The position numbers were made by a program, and so were the translations under genes. From NCBI RefSeq assembly GCF_041381155.1, contig NC_091149.1, positions 10,680,609 to 10,744,608 of the forward strand: a DNA stretch of 64,000 nucleotides. The letters run 5' to 3'. Positions within the stretch are counted from its first letter, which is position 1; each line of letters opens with the position of its first letter. This document shows positions 48,601 to 55,660 of the stretch, piece after piece. The notes beneath the pieces are model-generated. The model saw nothing but the letters and a program-made list of their open reading frames with translations. It was not told the DNA's origin and made no database searches. The stretch is from Argopecten irradians. Taxonomy: Eukaryota > Mollusca > Bivalvia > Pectinida > Pectinidae.

Positions 48601-51600
48601 AAAAACAGAAGAAGCTCAGATCAGTAAGTTATCAGTATAGAATAACAACAGAAGCTCAGATCAGTAAGTTATCAGTATAGAATAACAACAGAAGCTCAGA
48701 TCAGTAAGTTATCAGTATAGAATAACAACAGAAGCTCAGATCAGTAAGTTATCAGTATAGAATAACAACAGAAGCTCAGATCAGTAAGTTATCATATAGA
48801 ATAACAACAGAAGCTCAGATCAGTAAGTTATCATATAGAATAACAACAGAAGCTCAGATCAGTAAGTTATCAGTATAGAATAACAACAGAAGCTCAGATC
48901 AATAAGTTATCAGTATAGAATAACAACAGAAGCTCAGATCAGTAAGTTATCAGTATAGAATAACAACAGAAGTTCGATCAGTAAGTTATCAGTATAGAAT
49001 AAAAACAGAAGTCAGATCAGTAAGTTATCAGTATGGAATAACTACAGAAGCTCAGATCAGTAAGTTATCATTAAAGAATAACAACAGAAGCTCAGATCAG
49101 TAAGTTATCAATATAAAAATAACAACAGAAGCTCAGATCAGTAAGTTATCAGTATAGAATAACAGCAGAAGTTCGATCAGTAAGTTATCAGTATAGAATA
49201 ACAACAGAAGCTCAGATCAGAAGTTATCAGTAAAGAATAAAAACAGAAGTCAGAAGATCAATAAGAAGTCATTAAAGAATATCAACAGAACTCAGATCAA
49301 AGTTATCAAAATAGAATAACAACAGAAGCTCAGATCAAGTAATTAATCATTAAAGAATAACAACAGAAGCTCAGATCAGTGAGTTATCAGTATAAGATAA
49401 CAACAGAAGACCATATCAGTATGCTATGATCAGTATAGAATAATAACAGAACTCAAATCAGTAAGTTATCAGTATAGAGTAATAGCAAAAGCTCAGATGG
49501 GTAAGTGATCATTAAAGAATAACAAAGGAAGCTCTGATCAGTTATTAGTATAGAATCAGTGCAATCATGAAGTAATTATAGCAATAAAAGTTGAAAGGTA
49601 TGTTATAATAGCATCAAGTAGTAAATGTTATTGAAGCTCATCATGTTAGTTTCAGATTTATGAATGCTTCTAATCATGTACATTCATTAAATAATTATAT
49701 ATAAATATTATATAAATATAATATTAACGAATATTTCAAAGGTAATCTAATTACATAAAGATACCAACTGGCATGTAATATAGTATTTGGGTATTTGATG
49801 TTTGATATTATGGTTACTTTCAGCCAAGATGAAAAAGGAAATAGAGTTTCTACAAGGGGCATTTGAATCCTACAAAAGTTCACTTCATGAAGAAATGAAT
49901 GAAAAATGGCATAAACGTGAAGAAGACTTGAATGCTGAACTGGAGGAACAAAAACTGAACTCCCTCCATGAATTCAGTAAGTCGATCAGTTAATGATCAA
50001 TGTTTTACGTTTTGATAATTACAAAATACATTTCTCATTGTTTAAAGGTATACTGTATAATCTGAAATATTTGTTGGTAATGTTTTACATGTTTGGAGCT
50101 TTCTTAGTATTCATTCTTTATCTTTATACTCCAAATTATTATCAGGTTCAATCCTTAATAATTAATTTTCTCTATGTTTCTGGCTTTCTGATTGGCCTAT
50201 TCATTTTTTTCATTCCACGATGAAAAAAAAGTCGAGAATGGCGCGGAAACCCAACGTTATCGTGATGTCACAATAGAAACATTGACGTTGCGTATCGATT
50301 TGGAAAAAAATAATCCCTTGGAAAAAATCAATGGAATCGTACGTGTAAACGTATTTTATTTTAAAAAGCAGCCTGGAAAATTAATAATAAGCATTGAAGT
50401 CCCTATTTTTTAATTTCATCGGGTTATGAAATAAATTTTGTTTGCAAACTTTTGTGAGAAACCGCTACGCGGATTCACATAATTTGCAAACAGAATTTCT
50501 TTCATACCCCGATGAAATTAAAAAATAGTGACTTCAATGCTTAAATTAATTTTGTAATTAATGGGACCAGACTTTGTTTAGGTACATAACCCTAACAATT
50601 AACATAACATTTAATAGAGGCCAAGATGATGCAAGAGAAGAATTCAGAGAGGATATCGTCAGGGAAGGAGCACGCTCGTCAGATGGACAATCTACGCAGG
50701 GAACACAAAAAGGAGTTAGATGTATGTATGATAAGGATTTTGTAGGTTGAATTTAAAGTAAAGGCTGGTTGATATTATACATGTTCATGTAATAAGAATA
50801 TATGTTAATTGATATATCTTATAATATAACCAATTTTTTGTTTGTATTTTATAACTTGAAATTTTCATCATAAATTTTCATGTTACTGTCGTGGGAAGAA
50901 AAATGAAAATATACGCTGACAAATTAAACATTTACGTTATTTTAAAGATTTAATAATTCGATCGTTAGTATTTTTTGGTCAATTATTGGTATTAACTTGT
51001 AATTATGAAATGTTCAAAGTTTAATAATTACATTTTAATAACTAGGTATTTTAATATAAGCCGACAGAGCATAAACGATACCCATCATTTAAACATTAAA
51101 TTATGTTTAATCTTGCGTATATGTGTCTGAGTAACACAAAAATACATATAAAATAATTCATTTTGATTTTGGTATATGTGCAATCAGTATTTCATTCCAT
51201 TTAAGGTATATATAGTGCCGTGGATTTTTAGGTCACCTGAGACGAGAAGTCTCAAGTGACCTATTCTAATCGCCTTTTAGTCCGTCGTCATCACACGTCA
51301 TCCTTCGTCCGTCGATGCTTCGCTTCGTCGTATGGCAATAAATAGTTTACATTTTTGACTTGTTCTCCAAAACTACTGAACTAAATGTGTTGCAATTTTG
51401 CAGAAACCTTTCATAGCCAAAGGTCAATAAAAAATTGTGAATTAATATGACCCCAGCCCCCCAGGGGCTTGAGGGGGGGGCCAAAAGGGGTCAGATAGGC
51501 TAAAACTTCAAAAATCTTGTTAATCTGAAATTTCGGAAATGGTAGAATCAAATACTCTTCATAGATTGAAAGGTCTTGAGAAACCTTTACAAAAATTGTG

Positions 51601-54600
51601 AATTACATGACCCTGGGGTCTCAATTTCAAAAGTCTCCTTCTGAATTCACAAATTTGATTCACAAATTTGATGGAACAAATACTCTTCATCAATTGAAAG
51701 GTCTTTTTAAGGCCCTTTACAAAAATTGTGAATTTCATGGCTCTGGCATCTCGGACTTTCCCCTGAGTAGGGGGTCAAATCTATTATAGTTTATATTCGA
51801 AAAACGCATTTATGAGCATTGTTTGCTTAATTTTCATAGGAAACAGTCAAACTTGGTTAGAATTATTACCCTGCGATAGCATTTTAGCGTCATATCCATA
51901 TTGGTTCTGGACAACCCCAAGGGGTAGATAGGCGGGGCCAAAAGGGGTCAAAATGACTAAAATTAGAAGAAAAAAACTCTTCTGAATTCACAGATTTGAT
52001 GGAACCAGATACTCTTCATAGATTGAAAAGTCAGTTATAAAATCATGCACTGACTGGTTTCAAGGCCCTGATGGGCCAATATATAGTGTTTATATGTCTT
52101 TGTTTCATTCTGTATCCGAACTCAAGTGACCGCTAAGGCCCATGAGCCTCTTGTTTTCGGGACGCAATTAATTATCTTTAATACTTTTATCTTGAAAAAA
52201 AAATCCAAGAATCCAACCTTTCAATGGGGTAAAGAAAGTAACTTTTGGAACTGAGACAAATACTAAATCGTATGCTCCTGTTATGATAGAGTAAAAATAC
52301 CATTCGTCAGTGGTGGAGCATCTTTATTTAATTTGTTATTATGATGTTGATGGTGTTCCATTGTATCTTTAACAGTCAGTGATCAGGAGGTTTTCAAATG
52401 TGGCTGCTGACTTGGAGCGACTCAAGAAAACCACAGCAGAACTAAAGGTGAGTACACATCCACCCGGTGAAGGCTATATTCCTTATAAATCTCACTCCTG
52501 GTGGCACAAATACATCAAAATACATGTGATTTGCTTTTTGTGGCATTCATTTCTATATTGTCTTTTATAAAATCGATTTGTGTTGGTGTATATCCTGACA
52601 ATTTTAAACTTCAAACCTAGAGTATCACAAAAGTTCTTTTGGATTAGCCCTGAACTGCCATACTAATAAATATTAGTGCACATTTGACAATACTAATTTA
52701 AAAATTAATTGCAATACAATGTATTAATTTAAAAGATAAATATTTCACTTCTAGTTTTGATATCAAAATGGCAGATTTTTGTTAATTCTTTGAAATGTTT
52801 CTAAGTAAATTAATCAAAATAAACCACGCTGATTCTATTTTTATGTTAAATTTTTGTAGGAGGTGAAGGCAGAAATGGAGCAAGTAAAAATCGCCTACGA
52901 TTCAACTTGTCAACAGATGGCCAACACTACACGAGAACTTGCCGATGCTGTAAGAGTTATCTCCCCTATCTTATTTTTAATTTGAACACAATATGTGCAT
53001 GAAGTAAAATTTCAGGTTGGAATATGAACATACACAGGTATATAGACCTATATAAGCTTTGTCCAAGGATTGTTCAAAAGAAACAAAAAATGCCTTTCGT
53101 TAAATCTATTATTATTTCAGATATAAACAAAACATAAATATAAAGTTATATTCAATGTGTTTGCACTGCGAAAACTTAACCTTAATTATGTACAATATAA
53201 TATCTGTCATAAATTAAAAGATATTTTTTCTTGTGGCAAGTGTGAAGGCAATTAAACAAATTTTATTTCATTATACCCCAGCAACAAAGTTTAGGCGGTA
53301 TACTGGATCGGGTTGTCCGTCTGTCTGTAGACACAACTTTTTCCAGCAAACTCCTCCTATACTACTTGACAGATTTTGATAAAATTTGGCACACAGAACC
53401 CTGACATAAAAAAGGAGTTGAGTAAACTATAGAGGGTTCTGCAATGTCCCCTACTAATGGAGTTATTACTAAATTTGTGCAGCGGGGGGTGGGGGTGTAT
53501 TTGCCATCCACTCTTGTGACAGTTCTAGTTGTAATAAGATATTTTTGAAAAACTAAAAGATTTATGAAATAAGATTAGAAACTAAATATGTTTTTTTCTT
53601 CCTTCCACAGAGAGTCAAACTGATGTCTTATGAAGAACAGTTCGAGGACAAAGTGTCTGGTGTGGATGAAAAGTACAAAAAGAAAATCAACGATTTGATG
53701 ACACAGAACATAGAACTGCGGTAAGTTATCAATCAAGTCTGGGATGAAGGTCACCTCATTATCATAACAGTGCACAATTAACAGCATAGAGTAGGACCCA
53801 GTTAAAATTCAAAGTTTGTTTGTTTGTTTGTTTGTTTGATGAATCAATGTCCTATCAACAGCCAGGGTCATGTAAGGACGGCCTCTCATGTAGGCAGTGT
53901 GTAGCGTGTATGGAGTGCAAGGTGCGTGTTTTGGGAGACTGTGGTATGTTTGTGTTGTGTCTTCTTAGATAATGGAACTGTTGCCATTTCATAGTGCTTT
54001 ATTACTGAAGTATGCTGCCGAAGACACCAAGCAACACATTCCACCCGGTCACACTATACTGACAACGGGCGAACCAGTTGTTACCGTTGTAATGACCTAT
54101 ATATACAAGTAAATTTAAAATTACTTGATAGAAATGAAAACTTTGCTTTGGAAGTAAATTGTCATATATTTGAACTTGTGCAGTCATCTATAAACCCCAG
54201 CTGAAGATTTTGAACTTAATATAATTATATATCTTGTTTTTATCTACATTTTATGTTAAATTATAACATTTTTTTCTATACAAATTGCCAAATATGCCAC
54301 CGGTCAAAAGATCATTATTTATATAGATTTATAAAATCAGCAAACTTAAAAGTAACATGTAGCTTCTACATATTGTCTAAAGATGTATTTTACTTTATGT
54401 TATGCATTTCAGACGATTGTATGTAGAAAAATGTGAAGAATTATACAATGAAAAAGTATTGGGTGAAACAACACGTGCAGCAAGGGTCTCGTCAGCAAAG
54501 GAAGTCATGCATGTATGTACAGAAACACTTTGTTTGGATTTGTGTTTTTTTTATCTCAATATTACTGCGTTATATTATCCAAATAAATTAAATTTTAAAG

Positions 54601-55316
54601 AATAACTTGCTAAAATGATATTCATAAACATAAATTGATATAGTAAAGAAATTGATATAAACTTGAAGCTTGTTTTCCAATTGCTAAATTTTCTGTTTTG
54701 TATGTACATATATCAATATACATTTTCATGTATAAGGTGAATAAATACTGTTAAACTAAATTGAAATTGATACATTTATTAGAAGATAAGCCTTGATGTA
54801 TATAAAAATATTTAGCACTGCTCAAGCTTTGAACTCTATGTGTTTGGTTTCTTTGCATCAAAATTACCTTCTGACTCATCTGTCTTTTCGTTTACAACAA
54901 TCTACGTTTTTTTTGAAAACTTTTCATTAATATATTTTCAGTCAATGATAAAGTCTAAACACAAAGCTAATGTTAGTCTTAGCCCTGCTGTTCAACCTCC
55001 CCACGAAACAAATCAGTCGAAACCAGAGCGACCAGGGAGTGCTCCAATTACAAGGGCGGAAACGGACAGTGCTCAGCAATTCGCTGGCAAATTTGAGGAT
55101 CTGTTGAGGCAGGAAGCCGAGGATGACGCTATCCCTAGTCCGTCTGTGATCCTTCAGGCCGATAGTGAGGAAGTGGAAAGGATGAGGAAGTCTCTGCTAG
55201 AGAACATCATGGAGGAGGTGAAGGAAACACAGGAAACAACGCAAGAAGAGGAGAACGAAAAAGAGGAAGAACAAAAGGACGGACAGGAGGAGTCTGTACC
55301 TGTTAAAATCTTTTAG
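24515..55316 (+). CDS. FLACC1: FLACC1 orthologue, flagellum-associated coiled-coil protein (ALS2CR12); spliced over 31 kb
   Basis: Exons: 24,515-24,639, 41,141-41,251, 43,511-43,622, 43,988-44,100, 45,670-45,763, 46,619-46,680, 47,068-47,165, 49,824-49,976, 50,618-50,721, 52,376-52,447, 52,860-52,949, 53,611-53,720, 54,413-54,512 and 54,942-55,316, all with GT/AG borders and matching phases, giving about 572 residues. Identification rests on three stretches that line up with human FLACC1 as I remember it. VAPGYLLSRSKSKFAVTIKD (exon 4) corresponds to VSPGYQLVRNREQISVTLGD. The coiled coil from QQQISDLTLYLEEE to FESYKSSLHEEMNEKWHK (exons 5-8) corresponds to EEQISELTAIIEQ through FRTYQDSIYDEMEEKWSK. 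DEKYKKKINDLMTQNIEL (exon 12) corresponds to EEKYKHTIQILTEENIHL. The mammalian protein lies along the sperm-flagellum principal piece, so a flagellar or ciliary structural role is inferred. The C-terminal exon adds an acidic tail longer than in human. Two alternative first exons are listed separately. Confidence 0.87.
25775..27225 (+). repeat. Minisatellite, about 30-base unit, first array
   Basis: Roughly 45-50 variable copies of TGTGCCCTCTTGTCTTGTGT plus TCAATCATAA, with frequent shortened units. It lies in the first FLACC1 intron. Open frames within it are products of the repeat. Confidence 0.85.
27625..28085 (+). repeat. Minisatellite, about 30-base unit, second array
   Basis: About 15 copies of the same unit as the array at 25,775, in the duplicated block. 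Confidence 0.8.
28650..28975 (+). repeat. Tandem repeat, about 91-base unit, 3.5 copies
   Basis: Each copy contains TCTGGGATCCTATACGACTG and TTCATGAAGTTTCTCAGA. The last two full copies are almost identical, which suggests recent duplication. Confidence 0.75.
28985..29215 (+). repeat. Tandem repeat, 42-base unit
   Basis: GGGTATGCTAGGCTAACAAT plus ACTTTGGTAT occurs three times; the first two copies are adjacent and the third is 80 bases further on. Confidence 0.7.
29216..30840. other. Intron 1 of FLACC1, nothing recognised
   Basis: AT-rich intronic sequence without a clear array, element or open frame. Confidence 0.4.
30850..30908 (+). CDS. FLACC1: FLACC1 candidate exon 1B (alternative N-terminus)
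   Basis: The ATG at 30,850 gives 19 codons plus two bases (MTASVVQTKRYQLYPFSES) up to a GTAGGT donor. It is more GC-rich than its surroundings and has an in-frame stop 15 bases upstream. The phase (2) is the same as in exons 1A and 1C and would join the 41,141 acceptor as AG+A. That gives about 550 residues in all. There is no homology support; it could be chance. Confidence 0.45.
31155..31290 (+). mobile_element. SINE-like retroposon with CAAA-rich tail
   Basis: CATGGGAGGCCGTCCTTACA and ATGACCCTGGCTGTTCATAG, then a tail of AAGCAAACC repeats. The same element lies inverted at 53,815-53,950 with a (GTTT)n side. This repeat is familiar from molluscan sequences. Confidence 0.6.
31957..32175 (+). 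repeat. Minisatellite, 27-base unit, 8 copies
   Basis: The unit CCAATGACAATTCAGTGATT plus TTATTAT repeats eight times. Isolated relatives (CCAATGAAAATTCAGGGATT) reappear at 33,650-33,745, about 1.5 kb away. The minus-strand repeat protein it encodes is an artefact of the 27-base period. Confidence 0.85.
32176..33640. other. Intron 1 of FLACC1, nothing recognised
   Basis: AT-rich. A second CRE palindrome TGACGTCA occurs near 33,620 without other promoter features. Confidence 0.35.
33966..34030 (+). repeat. Direct repeat, 30-base unit, 2 copies
   Basis: TTTGTACATTGTATCTATAA plus AGGCAGTCTG occurs twice in direct succession. The open frame that follows (to 34,250) is lysine-rich but has no splice sites or known domain. 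Confidence 0.6.
34260..35470. other. Intron 1 of FLACC1, nothing recognised
   Basis: No exon, array or element was identified. Confidence 0.35.
35479..35631. mobile_element. Palindromic foldback element, copy 1
   Basis: The left arm (CTTTCATATGTGGATATGAA, then ATAGGGATATT) is inverted at the right (GATCCCTATCCTTCCTATCC to ATATGAAAG). The centre contains TATACCCGAGGCTTGCCAAG. The same element, better preserved, lies at 59,905-60,047. Confidence 0.7.
35690..37560 (+). repeat. Large minisatellite, 37-base self-complementary unit
   Basis: About 50 copies of TTGAGCATTTGTTCAACTGT plus TTCATTGAAACTCAATG. Within a unit GTTTCATTGAAAC and CATTGAAACTCAATG are near-palindromes, so single strands of the array can fold into serial hairpins. 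Copies are ragged at the left and regular from about 36,430. Confidence 0.85.
37565..38380. other. Intron 1 of FLACC1, nothing recognised
   Basis: No feature beyond short AT-rich open frames. Confidence 0.35.
38385..38690 (+). repeat. Degenerate tandem repeat, about 65-base unit
   Basis: Four to five worn copies, each with a version of TATTGGCTAGCTGATTCTTT followed by a C-rich stretch and GGGGAA. Confidence 0.55.
39335..39600 (+). repeat. Tandem repeat, 58-base unit, about 4 copies
   Basis: TTGAGGAAAAATCTTAATTG and ACAGTGGTGAAATGGCACTG recur; the two middle copies are essentially identical. Confidence 0.75.
40064..40572 (+). CDS. FLACC1: FLACC1 candidate exon 1C (170-residue alternative N-terminus)
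   Basis: An open frame of 169 codons plus two bases in AT-rich DNA ends at a consensus GTAAGT donor (40,573) in phase 2. Its last two bases plus the first base of 41,141 complete a leucine codon. This form would have about 700 residues. The sequence is polar and rich in Ser, Lys, Glu and Asp, as in a disordered region. An in-frame stop lies just upstream of the ATG and no 3' splice site is seen, so it looks like a true first exon. It contains an RFX X-box at 40,093-40,106. If transcription starts downstream of that box, translation would begin at an inner methionine. Confidence 0.65.
40093..40106. promoter_or_regulatory. RFX X-box, GTCGCCATGGCAAC
   Basis: A perfect match to the X-box consensus GTNRCC-N2-RGYAAC, the binding site of RFX factors that drive ciliary and flagellar genes from yeast-like worms to vertebrates. 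It lies 30 bases into exon 1C of a gene whose product is flagellar, and about 1 kb before the first shared exon. It fits a promoter for the shortest transcript. A chance match is possible but the gene context makes it notable. Confidence 0.6.
40645..40815. repeat. Cluster of CCATGG palindromes
   Basis: AACCATGGTTAACCATGG and related strings occur about nine times within 170 bases, right after the exon 1C donor. The stretch is strongly self-complementary and could form a compact hairpin in DNA or in the intron. Confidence 0.6.
41141..41251 (+). CDS. FLACC1: FLACC1 exon 2 (first shared exon)
   Basis: Bounded by TTATTTTCAG and GTAAGT. Enters in phase 2 and leaves in phase 2. Encodes STPSTMRVSFQSGAGSPARM and a basic, serine-rich continuation ending SGSPRS. 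Confidence 0.85.
41255..43505. other. FLACC1 intron 2
   Basis: Holds the small hairpin element at 41,684-41,745, a long A-run (41,878-41,910), and worn phrases such as GTCAATATTGTGGGTAATCA repeated loosely at 42,600-42,740. An interspersed repeat fragment with CATTGGCGAA motifs lies near 43,070-43,160. No exon was found. Confidence 0.4.
41684..41745. mobile_element. Hairpin element with AACCTGTCTAT arms
   Basis: AACCTGTCTATTGTGACCA at the left is inverted as TGGTCATTATAGACAGGTT at the right, with a 22-base loop. Its arm is the same motif as the core of the 22,908-23,490 minisatellite. Confidence 0.6.
43511..43622 (+). CDS. FLACC1: FLACC1 exon 3
   Basis: Uses the acceptor TGTGATAG at 43,510; the stronger-looking TATTCCAG 18 bases later would give an immediate stop. 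Encodes CDRVFQVEHEPTRRHNLETH and on to APPWMKNVE. Donor GTAACT, phase 0. Confidence 0.8.
43988..44100 (+). CDS. FLACC1: FLACC1 exon 4
   Basis: Acceptor TTGTTTACAG, donor GTAAGT, phase 0 in and 2 out. Encodes PPMVPCVVAPGYLLSRSKSK and FAVTIKDEFFDPVVEEA. The APGY, VTI-DE-FD pattern is the best match to the human protein outside the coiled coil. Confidence 0.88.
44155..45050 (+). repeat. Interspersed repeat with internal units of about 120-130 bases
   Basis: Begins with GACTATAGCCATCGTGTTCT and continues with four diverged units, each with CAAGTGTTGTTATT, a bad copy of CCAAGATGGCTGCCATCTTG and AAAACACATTTT. I associate this repeat with bivalve genomes. It fills most of FLACC1 intron 4. Confidence 0.6.
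45247..45271 (+). other. Possible FLACC1 microexon (25 bases)
   Basis: A strong acceptor (TTCCATTTTCAG) and donor (GTGAGT) bracket 25 bases holding a run of seven A. As given, inclusion shifts the frame and stops at once, while skipping it joins exons 4 and 5 in frame as CA+G. With one A fewer it would read HKKQANNER in frame and bring the spacing to the coiled coil close to that in human FLACC1. It may be a homopolymer error, a frameshift allele or an unused site. Confidence 0.4.
45670..45763 (+). CDS. FLACC1: FLACC1 exon 5, start of coiled coil
   Basis: Acceptor GACTTTAG, donor GTATAT, phase 2 in and 0 out. Encodes DSLIGQLQQQISDLTLYLEE and ERLNHRQSKQK. Its last 24 bases seeded the minisatellite that follows. 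Confidence 0.87.
45740..46076 (+). repeat. Minisatellite grown from the exon 5 / intron 5 junction
   Basis: About ten copies of a 31-base unit, CCATTGACAGAGCAAACAAA plus AGGTAAATAAA. The first copy is the exon end itself (CATCGACAGAGCAAACAAAAG, then GTATAT). The last four copies keep an intact AAAAG|GTAAAT donor, so the intron starts with a series of exon-like 5' splice sites. Confidence 0.85.
46619..46680 (+). CDS. FLACC1: FLACC1 exon 6
   Basis: Acceptor TTCTTTTTAG, donor GTAAAA, phase 0 in and 2 out. Encodes AEDFLKDKMEEMNNHHKDNI of the coiled coil. Confidence 0.85.
47068..47165 (+). CDS. FLACC1: FLACC1 exon 7
   Basis: Acceptor GTTAATCAG, donor GTAAGT, phase 2 in and 1 out. Encodes ELQEDQKEEIEKLTNTLSVE and HNQYRITTEAQI. 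Its last 31 bases are the seed of the 2.4-kb array that follows. Confidence 0.87.
47135..49555 (+). repeat. Minisatellite grown from the exon 7 / intron 7 junction, 40-base unit, about 60 copies
   Basis: The unit CAGTATAGAATAACAACAGA plus AGCTCAGATCAGTAAGTTAT contains 31 exon bases and the first nine intron bases, including the full donor GTAAGT. The exon end differs from the repeat consensus by one base (ACGGAAG for ACAGAAG). Most of the 60 copies keep the donor. Units are nearly uniform in the middle and worn near 49,200-49,555. Since 40 is not a multiple of three, and the intronic frame hits TAG in the second copy, only the first donor keeps the reading frame. Confidence 0.95.
49824..49976 (+). 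CDS. FLACC1: FLACC1 exon 8
   Basis: Acceptor GTTACTTTCAG, donor GTAAGT, phase 1 in and 1 out. Encodes KMKKEIEFLQGAFESYKSSL and HEEMNEKWHKREEDL, the most diagnostic FLACC1 segment. Confidence 0.9.
50386..50545. mobile_element. Near-perfect palindromic foldback element
   Basis: AAGCATTGAAGTCCCTATTT to TTTGCAAAC is inverted as TTTGCAAACAGAATTTCTTT to CAATGCTTA. The pairing continues inward through TGTGA and CCGC/GCGG to a loop of a few bases, so the whole 155 bases can form one hairpin. It lies in FLACC1 intron 8. Confidence 0.75.
50618..50721 (+). CDS. FLACC1: FLACC1 exon 9
   Basis: Acceptor ATTTAATAG, donor GTATGT, phase 1 in and 0 out. Encodes AKMMQEKNSERISSGKEHAR and QMDNLRREHKKELD. A second AG two bases later is also open but in the wrong frame. 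Confidence 0.83.
51231..52157 (+). repeat. Interspersed repeat, about 920 bases
   Basis: Starts with a 13-base hairpin (GGTCACCTGAGAC / GTCTCAAGTGACC), contains three diverged units with CAAAAGGGGTCA and ACTCTTCATAGATTGAAAG, and ends ACCGCTAAGGCCCATGAGCC, TCTTG. I recognise this as a repeat type common in bivalves. It has no coding capacity and sits in FLACC1 intron 9. Confidence 0.65.
52272..52331 (+). mobile_element. MITE end fragment, same family as 15,058-15,415
   Basis: TGCTCCTGTTATGATAGAG and CGTCAGTGGTGGAGCATCTT, 45 bases before the exon 10 splice site. Confidence 0.5.
52376..52447 (+). CDS. FLACC1: FLACC1 exon 10
   Basis: Acceptor ATCTTTAACAG, donor GTGAGT, phase 0 both ends. Encodes SVIRRFSNVAADLERLKKTT and AELK. 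Confidence 0.84.
52860..52949 (+). CDS. FLACC1: FLACC1 exon 11
   Basis: Acceptor AATTTTTGTAG, donor GTAAGA, phase 0 both ends. Encodes EVKAEMEQVKIAYDSTCQQM and ANTTRELADA. Confidence 0.84.
53278..53530 (+). repeat. Interspersed repeat fragment
   Basis: TTATACCCCAGCAACAAAGT, then a GTCCGTCTGTCTG run, ending CTTGTGACAGTTCTAGTTG. I associate this repeat type with molluscs. Non-coding. Confidence 0.5.
53611..53720 (+). CDS. FLACC1: FLACC1 exon 12
   Basis: Acceptor CTTCCTTCCACAG, donor GTAAGT, phase 0 in and 2 out. Encodes RVKLMSYEEQFEDKVSGVDE and KYKKKINDLMTQNIEL. Confidence 0.87.
53815..53950 (-). mobile_element. SINE-like retroposon, inverted copy of 31,155-31,290
   Basis: A (GTTT)n tract leads into CCTATCAACAGCCAGGGTCA and GTAAGGACGGCCTCTCATG. 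On the minus strand this ends in a CAAA tail, as expected for a retroposon in that direction. Confidence 0.6.
54413..54512 (+). CDS. FLACC1: FLACC1 exon 13
   Basis: Acceptor ATGCATTTCAG, donor GTATGT, phase 2 in and 0 out. Encodes RLYVEKCEELYNEKVLGETT and RAARVSSAKEVMH. Confidence 0.86.
54942..55316 (+). CDS. FLACC1: FLACC1 exon 14, acidic C-terminus and stop
   Basis: Acceptor AATATATTTTCAG. Encodes 124 residues from SMIKSKHKANVSLSPAVQPP to SVPVKIF. It includes a proline/serine-rich linker, a helical stretch (FAGKFEDLLRQEAEDD) and a Glu-rich tail of about 40 residues. It has no clear counterpart in the shorter human C-terminus. Confidence 0.85.
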   Translation, partial: SMIKSKHKANVSLSPAVQPPHETNQSKPERPGSAPITRAETDSAQQFAGKFEDLLRQEAEDDAIPSPSVILQADSEEVERMRKSLLENIMEEVKETQETTQEEENEKEEEQKDGQEESVPVKIF

Positions 55317-55654
55317 TGAAGTAAGCAAATCTTGGCTACCAGAAAACATGAATGTGAATTTAAATTAGATAGTTTTTGAATCCAGAAACAATGGCTATTG
55401 TTAGTCAGTATAGTTAAACTATTTTTGTATTTTTGTGAAAAGAGCAGACCTTGACTAAATGACTAATGGACCAAATGCTTGACTGTATATTACAGAAATG
55501 GATATGAGTTCAAAATATTGTAAACAAGGTCAGTTTCATGAAGAAGTAAATTTCACGTATTTTGTATGCAAATATAAATCGTGAAAATCCATCGCAACAA
55601 AAATTTGCCAGCCAATTAGTTGTCTCTATGGTAGATCACTTTTAAAGACACACA

Positions 55655-55660
55655 AATAAA
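55655..55660 (+). terminator. FLACC1: Candidate FLACC1 poly(A) signal
   Basis: First AATAAA after the stop codon, 340 bases downstream. Others occur at about 56,804 and at 57,111-57,120, so the 3' UTR could be 0.35 to 1.8 kb long. Confidence 0.4.
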
